Assembly: GCF_014197615.1 (NCBI RefSeq)
Contig: NZ_JACIFY010000008.1
Location: 62,001 to 126,000, forward strand
Length of the DNA stretch: 64,000 nucleotides
Direction: 5' to 3'
Source of the DNA: Rhizobium esperanzae
GTDB taxonomy: Bacteria; Pseudomonadota; Alphaproteobacteria; Rhizobiales; Rhizobiaceae
How positions within the stretch are numbered: position 1 is the stretch's first letter; every line of letters begins with the position of its first letter. The translations under genes were made by a program, and so were the position numbers. The notes beneath the pieces were generated by a model. That model was not told the origin of the DNA. It saw only the letters and a program-made list of their open reading frames with translations, and made no database searches. Positions 51,065-61,156 of this stretch are shown here, piece after piece.

Positions 51065-52009
51065 ATGGGAGCGATCCCTTTGAAACCAGACACCGTCAAA
51101 AACAAGATCGTCCCCGTCACCACCATCCTGCTCGCCCTCGTCGCCATCTGGTATGTCGCCGCAGTCCTGATGAACGCGCCGTTCCAGCGCGACATGGACA
51201 GCCGCGCCGGCGCCACGCCCACCACGATGGAATTCATCGGCAAGACGCTTGCGCAGCCGAAGCCGATCCTGCCGGCGCCGCATCAGGTGGCGCAGAACGT
51301 TTACGAGAACACTTTCCTGCGCAGCCTTTCGAGCAATCGCAGCCTCGTCTATCACAGCTGGGTGACGCTCTCCTCCACCCTGCTCGGCTTCGGCTTCGGC
51401 ATGCTGCTCGGCATCCTTCTTGCGGTGCTGATCGTCCACAACCGCGCCATGGATCGCTCGCTGATGCCCTGGCTGGTGGCCAGCCAGACCATACCGATCC
51501 TCGCCATCGCGCCGATGATCGTCATCATCTCCTACAATGTGCTGACCGGCGACAACGCAATTGCCCATCTTCTGAATCTCGATTCCGACGCCTCCCGTCT
51601 TGTCTCCAAGGCATTGATCTCCACCTACCTCTCCTTTTTCCCCGTTGCCGTCGGCATGGTGAAGGGATTGCGTTCGCCTGAGATCATGCATCTCGACCTG
51701 ATGCGCACCTATTACGCCAGCCCGACGCAGACTTTCTGGAAGCTGCGTGTTCCGGCCTCGATCCCCTTCCTTTTCACCTCGATGAAGGTCGCGATCGCCG
51801 CCAGTCTCGTCGGCGCCATCGTCGGTGAACTGCCGACAGGCGCCGTTGCCGGCATCGGCTCCAAGCTGCTCGCCGGCTCCTATTACAGCCAGACCATCGA
51901 TATCTGGGCAGCGCTCGTCGCCGGATCGCTGCTGGCGGGCATTCTTGTTGCGATCGTCGGCATTGCCGCAAAGATCGTCGACCGCGCCATGGGCGGGAGG
52001 CCGGCATGA
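51065..52009 (+). CDS. ABC transporter permease
   Basis: A 314-residue BPD-type inner-membrane permease with about six helices. The cytoplasmic EAA-type loop is GLRSPEIMHLDLMRTYYASP followed by TQTFWKLRVPASIPFLFTSM. A periplasmic segment (about residues 35-90) follows the first helix. Its stop overlaps the next permease start (ATGA). The alternative start at 51080 (TTG) would remove five residues. Confidence 0.9.
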   Translation: MGAIPLKPDTVKNKIVPVTTILLALVAIWYVAAVLMNAPFQRDMDSRAGATPTTMEFIGKTLAQPKPILPAPHQVAQNVYENTFLRSLSSNRSLVYHSWVTLSSTLLGFGFGMLLGILLAVLIVHNRAMDRSLMPWLVASQTIPILAIAPMIVIISYNVLTGDNAIAHLLNLDSDASRLVSKALISTYLSFFPVAVGMVKGLRSPEIMHLDLMRTYYASPTQTFWKLRVPASIPFLFTSMKVAIAASLVGAIVGELPTGAVAGIGSKLLAGSYYSQTIDIWAALVAGSLLAGILVAIVGIAAKIVDRAMGGRPA

Positions 52010-53133
52010 GACATCTGAACTTCTCGTGGCAGGCTGTCGTCGCCCTCCTCCTCTGCATCGCGGCGCTGGCGAGCCTTCCGCTTTTCGCCGAGGGTGCCGC
52101 ACGCCCCTTGAGCGACGGCACGACGGGCCTCGTCTTCATCATCATCGCCGCGGCCGCTCTCCTGTCTTTTGCTCCGCAGCCACCGGCCTACCGCGCCACC
52201 GTGCTGTTCATCGGCGCACATGGCGCCGCCTGGATGCTGCTGTCGGCTCTTTCCGGCAATGAGGGAACGGCGACGCGGGCCTTCTTCCTGCTGCTTTTTT
52301 CCTGCTGGCTGCTGGCCTGGCGATGCGTCACCGAGCTGTCGAAACTGCAGCCCCTCACCGCGTTCGGCAAATCGACACTTCAACTGCTGATCCCGGCGAT
52401 CTTCGGCGCCTGGATCCTCATCCTCTGGGAAGCGGTCACGCGCGGCGGCGGCATTCCCTTCATCATCCTGCCGCCGCCGAGCGCCATCGGCCAGCGCATC
52501 ATGGCCTCGCTGCCGATCCTCGGCGCAGACGTCAGGCAGACGATCTTCAAGGCGGTACTGATCGGTTATATCGTCGGCTGCCTCGCCGGCTTCGCCGTCG
52601 CGGTGCTGGCCGACCGTATCGCTTTCCTGCGCCGCGGCCTGCTGCCGATCGGCAACATGGTGTCGGCCCTGCCGATCATCGGCGTCGCCCCGGTCATGGT
52701 CATGTGGTTCGGCTTCGACTGGCCGTCGAAGGCCGCCGTCGTCATCATCATGACCTTCTTCCCGATGCTGGTGAACACCGTCGCCGGCCTTGCCGCCTCC
52801 GGCAGCATGGAGCGCGACCTGATGCGCACCTATGCCTCGAGCGATTGGCAGACGCTGCTCAAGCTCAAGCTGCCGGCGGCCATGCCCTTCATTTTCAACG
52901 CACTGAAGATCAACTCGACGCTGGCGCTGATTGGTGCCATCGTTGCCGAATTCTTCGGAACGCCGATCGTCGGCATGGGCTTCCGTATCTCCACCGAGAT
53001 CGGCCGCATGAATGTCGACATGGTCTGGGCGGAAATCGCTGTCGCAGCGCTGGCCGGCTCGATCTTTTATGGCATCATCGCCCTGACCGAACGGGCGGTG
53101 ACGTTCTGGCATCCGTCTATCCGTGGTGGCTAG
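52006..53133 (+). CDS. ABC transporter permease, second subunit
   Basis: A 375-residue permease, longer than its partner because of about 120 extra N-terminal residues with four helices (WQAVVALLLCIAALASLPLF; IIIAAAALLSFAPQ; LFIGAHGAAWMLLSAL; AFFLLLFSCWLLAWRC). The BPD domain follows, with the loop GLAASGSMERDLMRTYASSD and WQTLLKLKLPAAMPFIFNAL. The binding protein gene follows after 59 bases. Confidence 0.9.
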   Translation: MRHLNFSWQAVVALLLCIAALASLPLFAEGAARPLSDGTTGLVFIIIAAAALLSFAPQPPAYRATVLFIGAHGAAWMLLSALSGNEGTATRAFFLLLFSCWLLAWRCVTELSKLQPLTAFGKSTLQLLIPAIFGAWILILWEAVTRGGGIPFIILPPPSAIGQRIMASLPILGADVRQTIFKAVLIGYIVGCLAGFAVAVLADRIAFLRRGLLPIGNMVSALPIIGVAPVMVMWFGFDWPSKAAVVIIMTFFPMLVNTVAGLAASGSMERDLMRTYASSDWQTLLKLKLPAAMPFIFNALKINSTLALIGAIVAEFFGTPIVGMGFRISTEIGRMNVDMVWAEIAVAALAGSIFYGIIALTERAVTFWHPSIRGG

Positions 53134-53192
53134 GCGCGCACGGGCTTCGCAAATGGGGTCCGGGCATAACTTCAGAGGGTAAGGACAAAAAA

Positions 53193-54164
53193 ATGAAAAA
53201 GTTGATGGTTGCAATGATGGCGAGCGCAATGTCGCTTGCAGCAGCCCATGCGATGGCCGCCGACAAGGTCGTGCTGCAGCTGAAATGGGTCACGCAGAGC
53301 CAGTTCGGCGGATATTATGTCGCCAAGGACAAGGGTTTCTACAAGGAAGAGGGCCTCGACGTCGACATCAAGCCGGGCGGCCCCGACATCGCCCCCGAGC
53401 AGGTGATTGCCGGCGGCGGCGCCGATGTCATCGTCGACTGGATGGGCGGGGCGCTGGTTGCCCGCGAAAAGGGCGTTCCGCTCGTCAACATCGCCCAGCC
53501 CTACCAGAAGTCCGGCCTGGAAATGATCTGCCGCAAGGATGGCCCGGTCAAGACCGAAGCCGACTTCAAGGGCCACACGCTCGGCGTCTGGTTCTTCGGC
53601 AACGAATATCCCTTCTTCGCCTGGATGAACAAGCTCGGCCTGTCCACAGAAGGCGGTGCGAACGGCGTCACAGTCTTGAAGCAAAGCTTCGACGTGCAGC
53701 CGCTCGTCCAGAAGCAGGCCGACTGCATCTCGGTGATGACCTATAATGAATACTGGCAGGCGATCGATGCCGGCTTCAAGCCGGAGGAACTGACGGTCTT
53801 CAACTACACGCAAATGGGCAACGACCTTCTCGAAGACGGCCTCTATGCGATGGAAGACAAGCTGAAGGACCCGGCCTTCAAGGAGAAGATGGTCAAGTTC
53901 GTCCGCGCCTCGATGAAAGGCTGGAAATATGCGACCGAAAATCCGGATGAGGCCGCCGAGATCGTCATGGACAATGGCGGCCAGGACGAGAACCATCAGA
54001 AGCGCATGATGGGCGAAGTCGCCAAGCTCGTCGGCGACGGCTCCGGCAAGCTGGACGAGGCGCTTTATGCCCGCACGGCGAAGGCGCTGCTCGACCAGAA
54101 GATCATCAGCAAAGAGCCCTCGGGCGCCTGGACGCACGACGTTACCGACGCAGCGGCCAAGTAA
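53193..54164 (+). CDS. NMT1/THI5-like periplasmic substrate-binding protein
   Basis: A 323-residue binding protein with a signal peptide (KKLMVAMMASAMSLAAAHAMA). The NMT1/THI5 fold is seen in VVLQLKWVTQSQFGGYYVAK, DKGFYKEEGLDVDIKPGGPD and VIAGGGADVIVDWMGGALVA. Fold members bind pyrimidine precursors of thiamine, riboflavin precursors or pyrimidines. Its place after pyrimidine genes favours a pyrimidine or ring-opened product. AGGGTAAGGAC lies just before the ATG. A strong terminator follows. Confidence 0.9.
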   Translation: MKKLMVAMMASAMSLAAAHAMAADKVVLQLKWVTQSQFGGYYVAKDKGFYKEEGLDVDIKPGGPDIAPEQVIAGGGADVIVDWMGGALVAREKGVPLVNIAQPYQKSGLEMICRKDGPVKTEADFKGHTLGVWFFGNEYPFFAWMNKLGLSTEGGANGVTVLKQSFDVQPLVQKQADCISVMTYNEYWQAIDAGFKPEELTVFNYTQMGNDLLEDGLYAMEDKLKDPAFKEKMVKFVRASMKGWKYATENPDEAAEIVMDNGGQDENHQKRMMGEVAKLVGDGSGKLDEALYARTAKALLDQKIISKEPSGAWTHDVTDAAAK

Positions 54165-54185
54165 TCACCGCGATACGCCAAACCG

Positions 54186-54220
54186 AAACGCGCGGGAGAT
54201 TTTCCGCGCGTTTCTTTTTT
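54186..54220 (+). terminator. Intrinsic terminator of the importer operon
   Basis: AAACGCGCGG (54186-54195) and CCGCGCGTTT (54204-54213) with an 8-base loop, then CTTTTTT. Confidence 0.85.
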
Positions 54221-54554
54221 CAAGTCGAAAAAAATGCCTTGCAACTGTCGCATTTGTCGGGCGTCAAACGTCATTGGGGTAGAAGCGCGATCAATCATCG
54301 TCATGTTCGCATAACCTTGCGGTGATTGATTCAGGTTCTGATGGTAATTATTATCGGCTCATGGGGAATTGTTTTCTGCCGGGCTTGCATATCGAGCAAA
54401 TCGATACCAACTAGAAGCCGATTTGCCGGCGAGGGATGACGGCAAATGATGTGTGGATACCCTTGAGAATGCAGCAAAGGCAGTGGCCTGGTCGCGAGCT
54501 GAAGGACAGACGCGCGAGTTCGGCTAAGCTTGTTACAAGATTGGACGAAGACGC
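54221..54554. other. Gene-free stretch before the RND efflux genes
   Basis: About 330 AT-richer bases with no recognisable protein. It probably holds the promoter of the efflux pair. No TetR- or LysR-type gene adjoins, and no clear operator palindrome was seen. Confidence 0.45.
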
Positions 54555-55745
54555 ATGGCACGCAAGCCGATTGGAATTCTAGGCGCATCCACCCTTTTTG
54601 CAGCGCTGCTGGCTGCATCAACAGCATTGTCGCAGGAAGCGCCTGTTGTAAAACCGCAGCAGAACCTGCCGGCGATCGTCGTCACCACGGCTGTCAATCG
54701 CACTCTCGTCGACCGTGTCATCGGCACGGGAACGGTCAAACCCGTCGAGGAAGTCTATATCCAGCCGCAGGTCGAAGGCCTGTCGATCCGCACGCTGAAA
54801 GCCGATATCGGCGACAAGGTTCAGGCGGAAAGCACGCTGGCGACGCTCAACGATGACGCGCTGGTCCTGGAGAAGAGCCAGATGATGGCGACGAAAGCCA
54901 AGGGCGAGGCAAGCCTCGCCCAGCTGCGCGCCCAGCTCATCGAAGCCCAGGCCAATGCCGAACAGGCAAGGCAGCAGCAGGCCCGCTCCCAGGAAATGGG
55001 CAAGAAGGGCACCGTTTCCACCGCCCAGGTCGAACAGGCCGATGCGACAGCCGCCGCCGCCAATGCCCGCGTCGTCTCCGCCGAACAGGCGATCGAGGTC
55101 GCCGAAGCCGATCTCAAGGTCTTCGACAGCCAGATCGCCGATGCCGATCTGAAACTTGCCCGCACCGATGTGAAGACCCCGGTCGCCGGCACGATCGCGG
55201 CAAAGAACGCCAAGGTCGGGGCCATTGCCGCCGGCAACGGCGATCCTCTGTTCACGATCATCCGCGACGGCGATATCGAGCTCGTGGCCGAGGTCGCCGA
55301 AAGCGACATCGTCAGGATCATGGCCGGTCAGAAGGCGACGATTTCACTTTCCGGCAGCCGCGAGAAACTTTCAGGCGCCGTGCGCCTGGTTTCGCCGACC
55401 GTCGATGCCAGCACCCGCCTCGGCCTGGTGCATATCTCGATCGACGATGACAGCAAGGCGCGTTCCGGCATGTATGGCAGCGCCGAGATCATCGTGCGCG
55501 AGACGGACGGCGTATCGCTTCCCCTGACGGCGGTGCTGACCGGCAACGAAGGCTCCTCTGCCCGCAAGGTCGAGGATGGCGTGGTGAAATTTGCCAAGAT
55601 CGAGACCGGCATCCAGGACGGCGCCTATGTCGAGATCGTCAAGGGATTGAAGAGCGGCGATGAGGTCGTGGCCAAGGCGGGCGCCTATGTCCGTGACGGC
55701 GACCACATCACGCCGGTGCGTGAACAGCCCTCCGCTTCCAACTAA
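54555..55745 (+). CDS. RND efflux periplasmic adaptor
   Basis: A 396-residue membrane fusion protein. A signal or anchor (LGASTLFAALLAASTALSQ) is followed by GTVKPVEEVYIQPQVEGLSI, a long coiled-coil hairpin (about residues 100-200, rich in Ala/Glu/Gln), the lipoyl half ADLKLARTDVKTPVAGTIAA, and a beta-barrel and membrane-proximal domain ending HITPVREQPSASN. It pairs with the large RND pump 12 bases downstream. No outer-membrane channel gene is adjacent. The substrate is unknown. Confidence 0.9.
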   Translation: MARKPIGILGASTLFAALLAASTALSQEAPVVKPQQNLPAIVVTTAVNRTLVDRVIGTGTVKPVEEVYIQPQVEGLSIRTLKADIGDKVQAESTLATLNDDALVLEKSQMMATKAKGEASLAQLRAQLIEAQANAEQARQQQARSQEMGKKGTVSTAQVEQADATAAAANARVVSAEQAIEVAEADLKVFDSQIADADLKLARTDVKTPVAGTIAAKNAKVGAIAAGNGDPLFTIIRDGDIELVAEVAESDIVRIMAGQKATISLSGSREKLSGAVRLVSPTVDASTRLGLVHISIDDDSKARSGMYGSAEIIVRETDGVSLPLTAVLTGNEGSSARKVEDGVVKFAKIETGIQDGAYVEIVKGLKSGDEVVAKAGAYVRDGDHITPVREQPSASN

Positions 55746-55757
55746 AGAGACCATCCG

Positions 55758-58700
55758 ATGAATTTTTCAGCCTGGTCCATTCGAAATCCCATCGCGCCGC
55801 TGCTGGCCTTCTGCCTGCTGATCTTCATCGGCATTCAGTCCTTCAACAAGCTGCCGATCACGCGCTTCCCGAACATCGACGTGCCGCTCGTCTCGATCAG
55901 CGTGACGCAGAGCGGGGCTTCGCCGGCCGAGCTCGAAATGCAAGTGACGAAGGAGATCGAAGATGCGATCGCCTCCATCACCGGCATCGACGAAATCCAG
56001 TCGACGGTGACCGACGGCAGCTCGCAGACCAACGTCATGTTCCGGATGGAAGTGCCGACGGAACAGGCCGTGCAGGACGTGAAGGATGCGATCGACCGCA
56101 TTCGCAGCGATCTGCCGGCAACGGCCGAAGCACCTATCGTCACCAAGGTCGATGTCGAGGGCCAGGCAATCCAGACCTTCGCCGTTTCCTCGCCCGACAT
56201 GTCGCTGGAAGAACTCTCCTGGTTCGTCGACGACACGATCAAGCGCGCCCTGCAGGGCCAGGCCGGCATCGGCCGCGTCGACCGTTACGGCGGCGCGGAG
56301 CGCGAAGTACGCATCGAGCTCACCCCCGGAAAGCTCGACGCCTACGGCATCACCGCTGCAAGCGTGAATGAGCAGTTGCGCGGCACCAATGTCGATCTCG
56401 GCTCCGGCCGCGGCCAGGTGGCGGGCAGCGAACAGGCGATCCGCGTTCTCGGCGATGCCCGCAACGTCGCCGAACTTGCCGACACGACGATCGCGCTGCC
56501 GAGCGGCCGCTTCGTCAAGCTGTCCGATCTCGGCGTCATCAAGGACACCTATGAGGAGCCGAAATCCTTCTCGCGCTTCAACGATACGCCTGTTGTCACC
56601 TTCGGCGTCTTCCGCTCGAAGGGCGCCAGCGAAGTCAGCGTCGCCGAAACCGTGGCGCAGAGCCTCGACAAGGTCGGAAGCGAAAACCCGAATGTGAAGA
56701 TCGAGAAGATCGACGATTCGGTCTATTTCACCTACGGCAACTACGAAGCCGCCATTCATACGCTGCTCGAAGGCGCGCTGCTCGCCGTCATCGTCGTTCT
56801 GCTGTTCCTCCGGAATTGGCGGGCAACCTTGATTTCCGCCATCGCCCTGCCGCTGTCGGCGATCCCGACCTTCTGGGTCATGGACATGATGGGCTTCTCG
56901 CTGAACCTCGTCAGCTTCCTTGCCTTGACACTGGCGACCGGCATCCTGGTCGACGATGCGATCGTGGAAATCGAGAACATCGCCCGCCATATCAAGATGG
57001 GCAAGACGCCCTATCGGGCGGCGATCGAGGCGGCGGATGAAATCGGCCTCGCCGTCATCGCCACCACCTTCACGATCATCGCCGTCTTCGTGCCGGTTTC
57101 CTTCATGCCGGGCATTCCGGGCCAGTACTTCATCCAATTCGGCCTGACCGTCGCCTTTTCCGTATTCTTCTCGCTGATGGTAGCGCGCCTCATCACCCCG
57201 ATGATGGCCGCCTATCTCATGCGCGCCGAAGACGGCATGGAGGACCATCACGACAATGACAGCCTGCTGATGAAGGGCTATACACGGCTGATACGCGGCA
57301 CGACCGGGCGCTGGTACACCCGCTACGCGACCCTGATTGTGGCGCTCCTCTTCCTGGTTGGCTCCGTCTTCCTGCTGCTGAAGGTTCCCGGCAGCTTCCT
57401 GCCGCCGGAGGATGCCTCGCGCATCGTTCTCTCCGTCGAACTGCCGCCCAATGCGCGGCTCGACGACACCGAGAAGACGACCGATGCGATCTATGACAGG
57501 GTCAAGGACATCAATGGCGTCGAAAGCGTCTTCGTCCTCGGCGGCGCATCGCCGAAGGGAGAGCTCGAACTGCGCCGCGCGACCATCACGCTGGCGCTCG
57601 ACAAGCTCGACCAGTCGCTGGTCAAGAAGTTGGTCAACGACGTGATCGGCCATATCCCGGTCATCGGCCCGATGCTGCCGAAGGTGGAGGTCCATGGCCG
57701 TGAACGTCCGCAATGGAATATCGAGAAGGAAGTCTTCGCCAAACTGCGCGATATTCCCGACGTTCATATCCTGAAGCTCAACGACCGCGGCGAGCGCGAC
57801 CTCTCCTTCAACTTTCTCTCCAAGAACGAGAAGGACCTGAACGAGGCTGTCGGCATTCTGGAATCGAAGCTTCGCGCCGATCCGCTGCTCGCCAATGTCA
57901 GCGCCGACGGCGCCCTGCCCCGTCCGGAACTGCAGGTCTATCCGCGCAAGGACGAGGCCGCCCGCCTCGGCATCACGCCGCAGCAGATCTCCGAGACGAT
58001 CCGCGTCGCCACCATCGGCGATGTCGATGCGGCCCTTGCCAAGATCTCGCTCGACGATCGCCAGATCCCGATCCGCGTCCAGGCCTCGCTCGATATGCGC
58101 CGCGATCTCGCGGCCATCCGGGCGCTGAAGATCCGCACCGCCAGCGGCGGCACGGTTCCGCTGGCAAGCGTCGCCAATATCGACTATTCGGAAGGCGTAA
58201 GCTCGATCAAGCGCAACAACCGCTACCGCGTCGTCTCGATCGGTTCCGACCTGCCGCAGGGCGTGGCGCTCGACACGGCATCGGCCCGTTTCCGCGAAAT
58301 CGTCAAGGATGCCAATATTCCGGCCTCGGTGCACCTTGCCGAAAGCGGCGATACCAAGGTGCAGAGCGAGATGCAGCAGAGCTTCGTCAACGCCATGCTG
58401 ATGGGCCTGCTGCTGGTGCTGACGGTGCTGATCCTGCTCTTCAAGGACGTGATCCAGCCCTTCACCATCCTGTTCTCGCTGCCGCTGGCCATCGGCGGCG
58501 TCGCGGCCGGTCTGATCGTCACCAGCAACCCGCTGTCGATGCCTGTCATGATCGGTATTCTGATGCTGATGGGGATCGTCACCAAGAACGCCATCCTGCT
58601 CGTCGATTTCGCAATCGAGATGCGCCATCAGGGCATGGCCCGCGTCGAGGCCATGGTCGAAGCCGGCCGCAAACGCGCCCGGCCGATCATCATGACCTCG

Positions 58701-59078
58701 ATCGCCATGTCCGCCGGCATGCTGCCATCAGCACTTGGTGTCGGCGAAGGCGGCTCGTTCCGTGCGCCGATGGCGATCGCCGTGATCGGCGGCATCATCG
58801 TCTCGACCGTCCTGTCGCTGGTCGTCGTGCCCTCCTTCTTCCTGATCATGGACGATCTCTCCCGCCTGCTCGGCTGGATGTTCGGGCGCCTCGTCGGCAG
58901 GAAGGACGAGGAGGAGCTGCCGCTGTCACGCGAGGATCTCACCCGCGTGACCCGCGAGAACCGCAGCGATATCGACTCGCTGGACGAGCGCCTGACCGCG
59001 ATCGAAAAGCCGGAAAGCAAGCGCAAGAGCGCCAACGACACCAACGTGCTGCGCCTGCCGCCCTTTGCGGCGGAGTGA
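55758..59078 (+). CDS. RND efflux pump, HAE1/AcrB family
   Basis: A 1106-residue inner-membrane proton antiporter. Helix 1 begins IRNPIAPLLAFCLLIFIGIQ. The first large periplasmic loop (about 40-330) precedes the block of helices with GILVDDAIVEIENIARHIKM (the proton-relay Asp pair). The second loop (about 560-860) precedes the last helices with MGIVTKNAILLVDFAIEMRH. About 60 polar, charged residues after the last helix make it longer than AcrB. It works with the adaptor encoded before it. Confidence 0.94.
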   Translation: MNFSAWSIRNPIAPLLAFCLLIFIGIQSFNKLPITRFPNIDVPLVSISVTQSGASPAELEMQVTKEIEDAIASITGIDEIQSTVTDGSSQTNVMFRMEVPTEQAVQDVKDAIDRIRSDLPATAEAPIVTKVDVEGQAIQTFAVSSPDMSLEELSWFVDDTIKRALQGQAGIGRVDRYGGAEREVRIELTPGKLDAYGITAASVNEQLRGTNVDLGSGRGQVAGSEQAIRVLGDARNVAELADTTIALPSGRFVKLSDLGVIKDTYEEPKSFSRFNDTPVVTFGVFRSKGASEVSVAETVAQSLDKVGSENPNVKIEKIDDSVYFTYGNYEAAIHTLLEGALLAVIVVLLFLRNWRATLISAIALPLSAIPTFWVMDMMGFSLNLVSFLALTLATGILVDDAIVEIENIARHIKMGKTPYRAAIEAADEIGLAVIATTFTIIAVFVPVSFMPGIPGQYFIQFGLTVAFSVFFSLMVARLITPMMAAYLMRAEDGMEDHHDNDSLLMKGYTRLIRGTTGRWYTRYATLIVALLFLVGSVFLLLKVPGSFLPPEDASRIVLSVELPPNARLDDTEKTTDAIYDRVKDINGVESVFVLGGASPKGELELRRATITLALDKLDQSLVKKLVNDVIGHIPVIGPMLPKVEVHGRERPQWNIEKEVFAKLRDIPDVHILKLNDRGERDLSFNFLSKNEKDLNEAVGILESKLRADPLLANVSADGALPRPELQVYPRKDEAARLGITPQQISETIRVATIGDVDAALAKISLDDRQIPIRVQASLDMRRDLAAIRALKIRTASGGTVPLASVANIDYSEGVSSIKRNNRYRVVSIGSDLPQGVALDTASARFREIVKDANIPASVHLAESGDTKVQSEMQQSFVNAMLMGLLLVLTVLILLFKDVIQPFTILFSLPLAIGGVAAGLIVTSNPLSMPVMIGILMLMGIVTKNAILLVDFAIEMRHQGMARVEAMVEAGRKRARPIIMTSIAMSAGMLPSALGVGEGGSFRAPMAIAVIGGIIVSTVLSLVVVPSFFLIMDDLSRLLGWMFGRLVGRKDEEELPLSREDLTRVTRENRSDIDSLDERLTAIEKPESKRKSANDTNVLRLPPFAAE

Positions 59079-59094
59079 GCAAAGCCGAGTAAAC

Positions 59095-59136
59095 GAACGG
59101 GTCGAGACGATCTCCCGGCCCGCTTCGTTTTATCGA
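59095..59136 (+). terminator. Probable terminator after the RND pump
   Basis: CGAACGGGTC and CGGCCCGCTTCG form an imperfect stem with one bulge, followed by TTTTAT. The fit is moderate. The remaining bases to 59336 hold nothing that I recognise. Confidence 0.5.
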
Positions 59137-59336
59137 TCATCTCCGCATTTGACCGAAATCAATCCCGCCGCTTTCTCTTTCCCCTGTCTTAGCCGGCGGC
59201 CTTTTCGACATTGAAGACGGCGGGGGTCACCGTGCGCGGCGGGGGCATCGCAATCAGCAACGTCGATGTGCTGCGGCAGGTCTGACCCACAGAGCATGAT
59301 GCCGAAAACTGTGAGCGGAGGGGAAGCCTGCCGTGG

Positions 59337-60683
59337 TCAGTCTTCCACCACTTCAATCTCGGGACGGCCGGCAAGGATGAGCCGCAGGCGGCCGCGGTCG
59401 GCGCGCTCGAGCATGATCGGGCCCGCCTTTTCCTCCAGTCGTCGGCGCAGCAAGATCAGCCGAGTCTCCAGATTGTCCTTGAAATCCGGCAGTTGCAGGC
59501 GCCGGTCGCGGCGGATCTCGCGGTTGAGAAAATCCTGCTTGCCGCTACGCACATAGTCCTCGAGGAAATGCAGGAGCAGCCGCCCCGGCACGCCGCGGAT
59601 GAGATAGTCGTCATCGACGAAGAGCGAGCCGTCGCGCGGATAGAAGCGCACAGCGATGCGCCGGCCGGCGGGCACGCTGCCGGCCTGGCCAGCGTGCGCA
59701 TCAGCCTTTTCGCGCCCGTTTGTCTCCGCCCGCTCGCGTTCCTCCGAAAGGAAGGAGAGCGCGGTCGCCAGATGCGCTGCGATGGCGATCAGCGCCTCCT
59801 CGTCGCGATGGCGGAAGGTGAACCGCTCTGTCGATTCCGAAAACAGCACGCCGACGAGCCTTCCCCGCGCGACGAGCGGCAGCGCAATCTGGCTGAGCGG
59901 CTTGTCGAGCATCGGAAGGGGGATCGGCGCCGCATCCTCGACGCCCGCCATGGCCCGCACCGCCTGGATGTAGCGCTGGCCGCGACTCAAGTCGGTGATT
60001 CGCATATTGCGCCGCCGCTCGGCCGCAAGCCCGATAATGCCGCATCCGGCCGGAACCTCGGCGCCGAAGCCGAACTGGTCGTAGCCGCGGCTGGCGATCG
60101 TCGTCAGCCCGCCGCGTTCTCCGTCCGGCACCAGCACCATGGAATGGTTATAGCCGAAGAGCTTGCCGAGACCCTCAAGCGTCACGTCAAGCAGCGTTTC
60201 CGGATCGCTGCAGTCCGACATCCGTGTCGTCAGCCTTGCCACCTTGCCCATCAGGTCGGGCAGAAAGAGCGGCTCCGGCTCGACCAGCGGATTGGCGGCC
60301 GGCACGGCCCGGCAGTCCTCCACCCGGTAGATGTCGACGGCGCGCAACTTCATAATCCCGCTCAGCCGGCTTTCCAGGATTGCCAGATGGACCGCCACAC
60401 GCTCGAATATCTCGCCCTCCGTCTCGGAACGCAGGAATACCAGGTCGAGCACGTGCTGCTGGCCGCTATAGCCGTCGACCACCATCACGGTCGCAAGCCC
60501 GTTGCGCGCCACATTGACAGCGGTCTTGGAGAAGAACTGGTCGGATAGCGCGACATGCTTCTCGTCGACGTAATGCACGTGCGAGAGATAGGAAATATTG
60601 GGCATTCCGTCTGCATCGGCGGTGGCGATGATGGAGGGAATGACTCCCTCGAAACTGTCGCGCAGCCCTTCGAGCGGGATCAT
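59337..60683 (-). CDS. Flavin split-barrel / GAF / winged-helix fusion protein
   Basis: A 448-residue protein of three parts. Residues 1-130 resemble the pyridoxamine-phosphate-oxidase split barrel (VIPSIIATADADGMPNISYL; KHVALSDQFFSKTAVNVARN). Residues 165-320 are a GAF domain (LLDVTLEGLGKLFGYNHSMV; GCGIIGLAAERRRNMRITDL). The last 100 residues (VRFYPRDGSLFVDDDYLIRG; LQLPDFKDNLETRLILLRRR) look like a winged-helix output domain. A cytoplasmic redox or small-molecule sensor is a fair guess. It overlaps the small split-barrel gene upstream by four bases. I do not recognise a named family. Confidence 0.78.
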   Translation of the reverse strand: MIPLEGLRDSFEGVIPSIIATADADGMPNISYLSHVHYVDEKHVALSDQFFSKTAVNVARNGLATVMVVDGYSGQQHVLDLVFLRSETEGEIFERVAVHLAILESRLSGIMKLRAVDIYRVEDCRAVPAANPLVEPEPLFLPDLMGKVARLTTRMSDCSDPETLLDVTLEGLGKLFGYNHSMVLVPDGERGGLTTIASRGYDQFGFGAEVPAGCGIIGLAAERRRNMRITDLSRGQRYIQAVRAMAGVEDAAPIPLPMLDKPLSQIALPLVARGRLVGVLFSESTERFTFRHRDEEALIAIAAHLATALSFLSEERERAETNGREKADAHAGQAGSVPAGRRIAVRFYPRDGSLFVDDDYLIRGVPGRLLLHFLEDYVRSGKQDFLNREIRRDRRLQLPDFKDNLETRLILLRRRLEEKAGPIMLERADRGRLRLILAGRPEIEVVED

Positions 60684-61156
60684 GCTGCAGTTTCCGGCGT
60701 CAGCCTGCGCCCCGCGCCCGGCCCCGGCGTCTGCTCGAAGATCGCCTGCGGCTCGATCGTCAGGCAGACGAGTTCCCGGTCCGACAGTGTGCTGGAGAGC
60801 TGCATGCGGGTGACACCAAGCGCCATCATGCGCGCGAGCTGTTCTGCGACATAGGCCTTGCCCCGTGCCCGGTGGGCCTCATCCGCCAGCCCCGTCGCGA
60901 GGATCCGGCCCTTGATCTGGCAGGCTTTGTAATCGGCGGCCCGCACATAGGTCATGGCAATCGGCCGGCCCACCAGCGCCTCGCCCACGGCATCAGGCCA
61001 TTGGCTGCGGGAGGCCAGAAAGTGCAAATGCCCGCTCTGCCGGTCGACGCACACTCCCGAGCCGCGGCCGATCATCGGCCGGCCGGCCTCGTCGCGCGTC
61101 GCGAACAGGATCATGACGGGACTCTCTATAAATTCCGCAAGTTCCGGCCCCAGCAA
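60680..61156 (-). CDS. Pyridoxamine 5'-phosphate oxidase-like protein
   Basis: A 158-residue split-barrel protein: EFIESPVMILFATRDEAGRP, MIGRGSGVCVDRQSGHLHFL and TLSDRELVCLTIEPQAIFEQ. It would bind FMN or a related flavin, or haem. The start appears to be TTG (61154-61156), preceded by GGGGGGA; the next ATG (61114) would remove 14 residues of the first strand. Its stop overlaps the start of the GAF fusion gene, so the two are translated together. The pair is divergent from a haemerythrin-like gene. Confidence 0.75.
   Translation of the reverse strand: MLGPELAEFIESPVMILFATRDEAGRPMIGRGSGVCVDRQSGHLHFLASRSQWPDAVGEALVGRPIAMTYVRAADYKACQIKGRILATGLADEAHRARGKAYVAEQLARMMALGVTRMQLSSTLSDRELVCLTIEPQAIFEQTPGPGAGRRLTPETAA

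Noticed and set aside
55767..58628. Minus-strand open frame of 953 codons opposite the RND pump
   Set aside because: Antisense to a well-marked RND protein; rich in Asp, Gly, Arg and His as expected of a GC-rich shadow.
59189..59374. 61-codon minus-strand frame after the RND pump
   Set aside because: It partly overlaps the GAF fusion gene and shows only low-complexity sequence; a remnant is possible but not supported.
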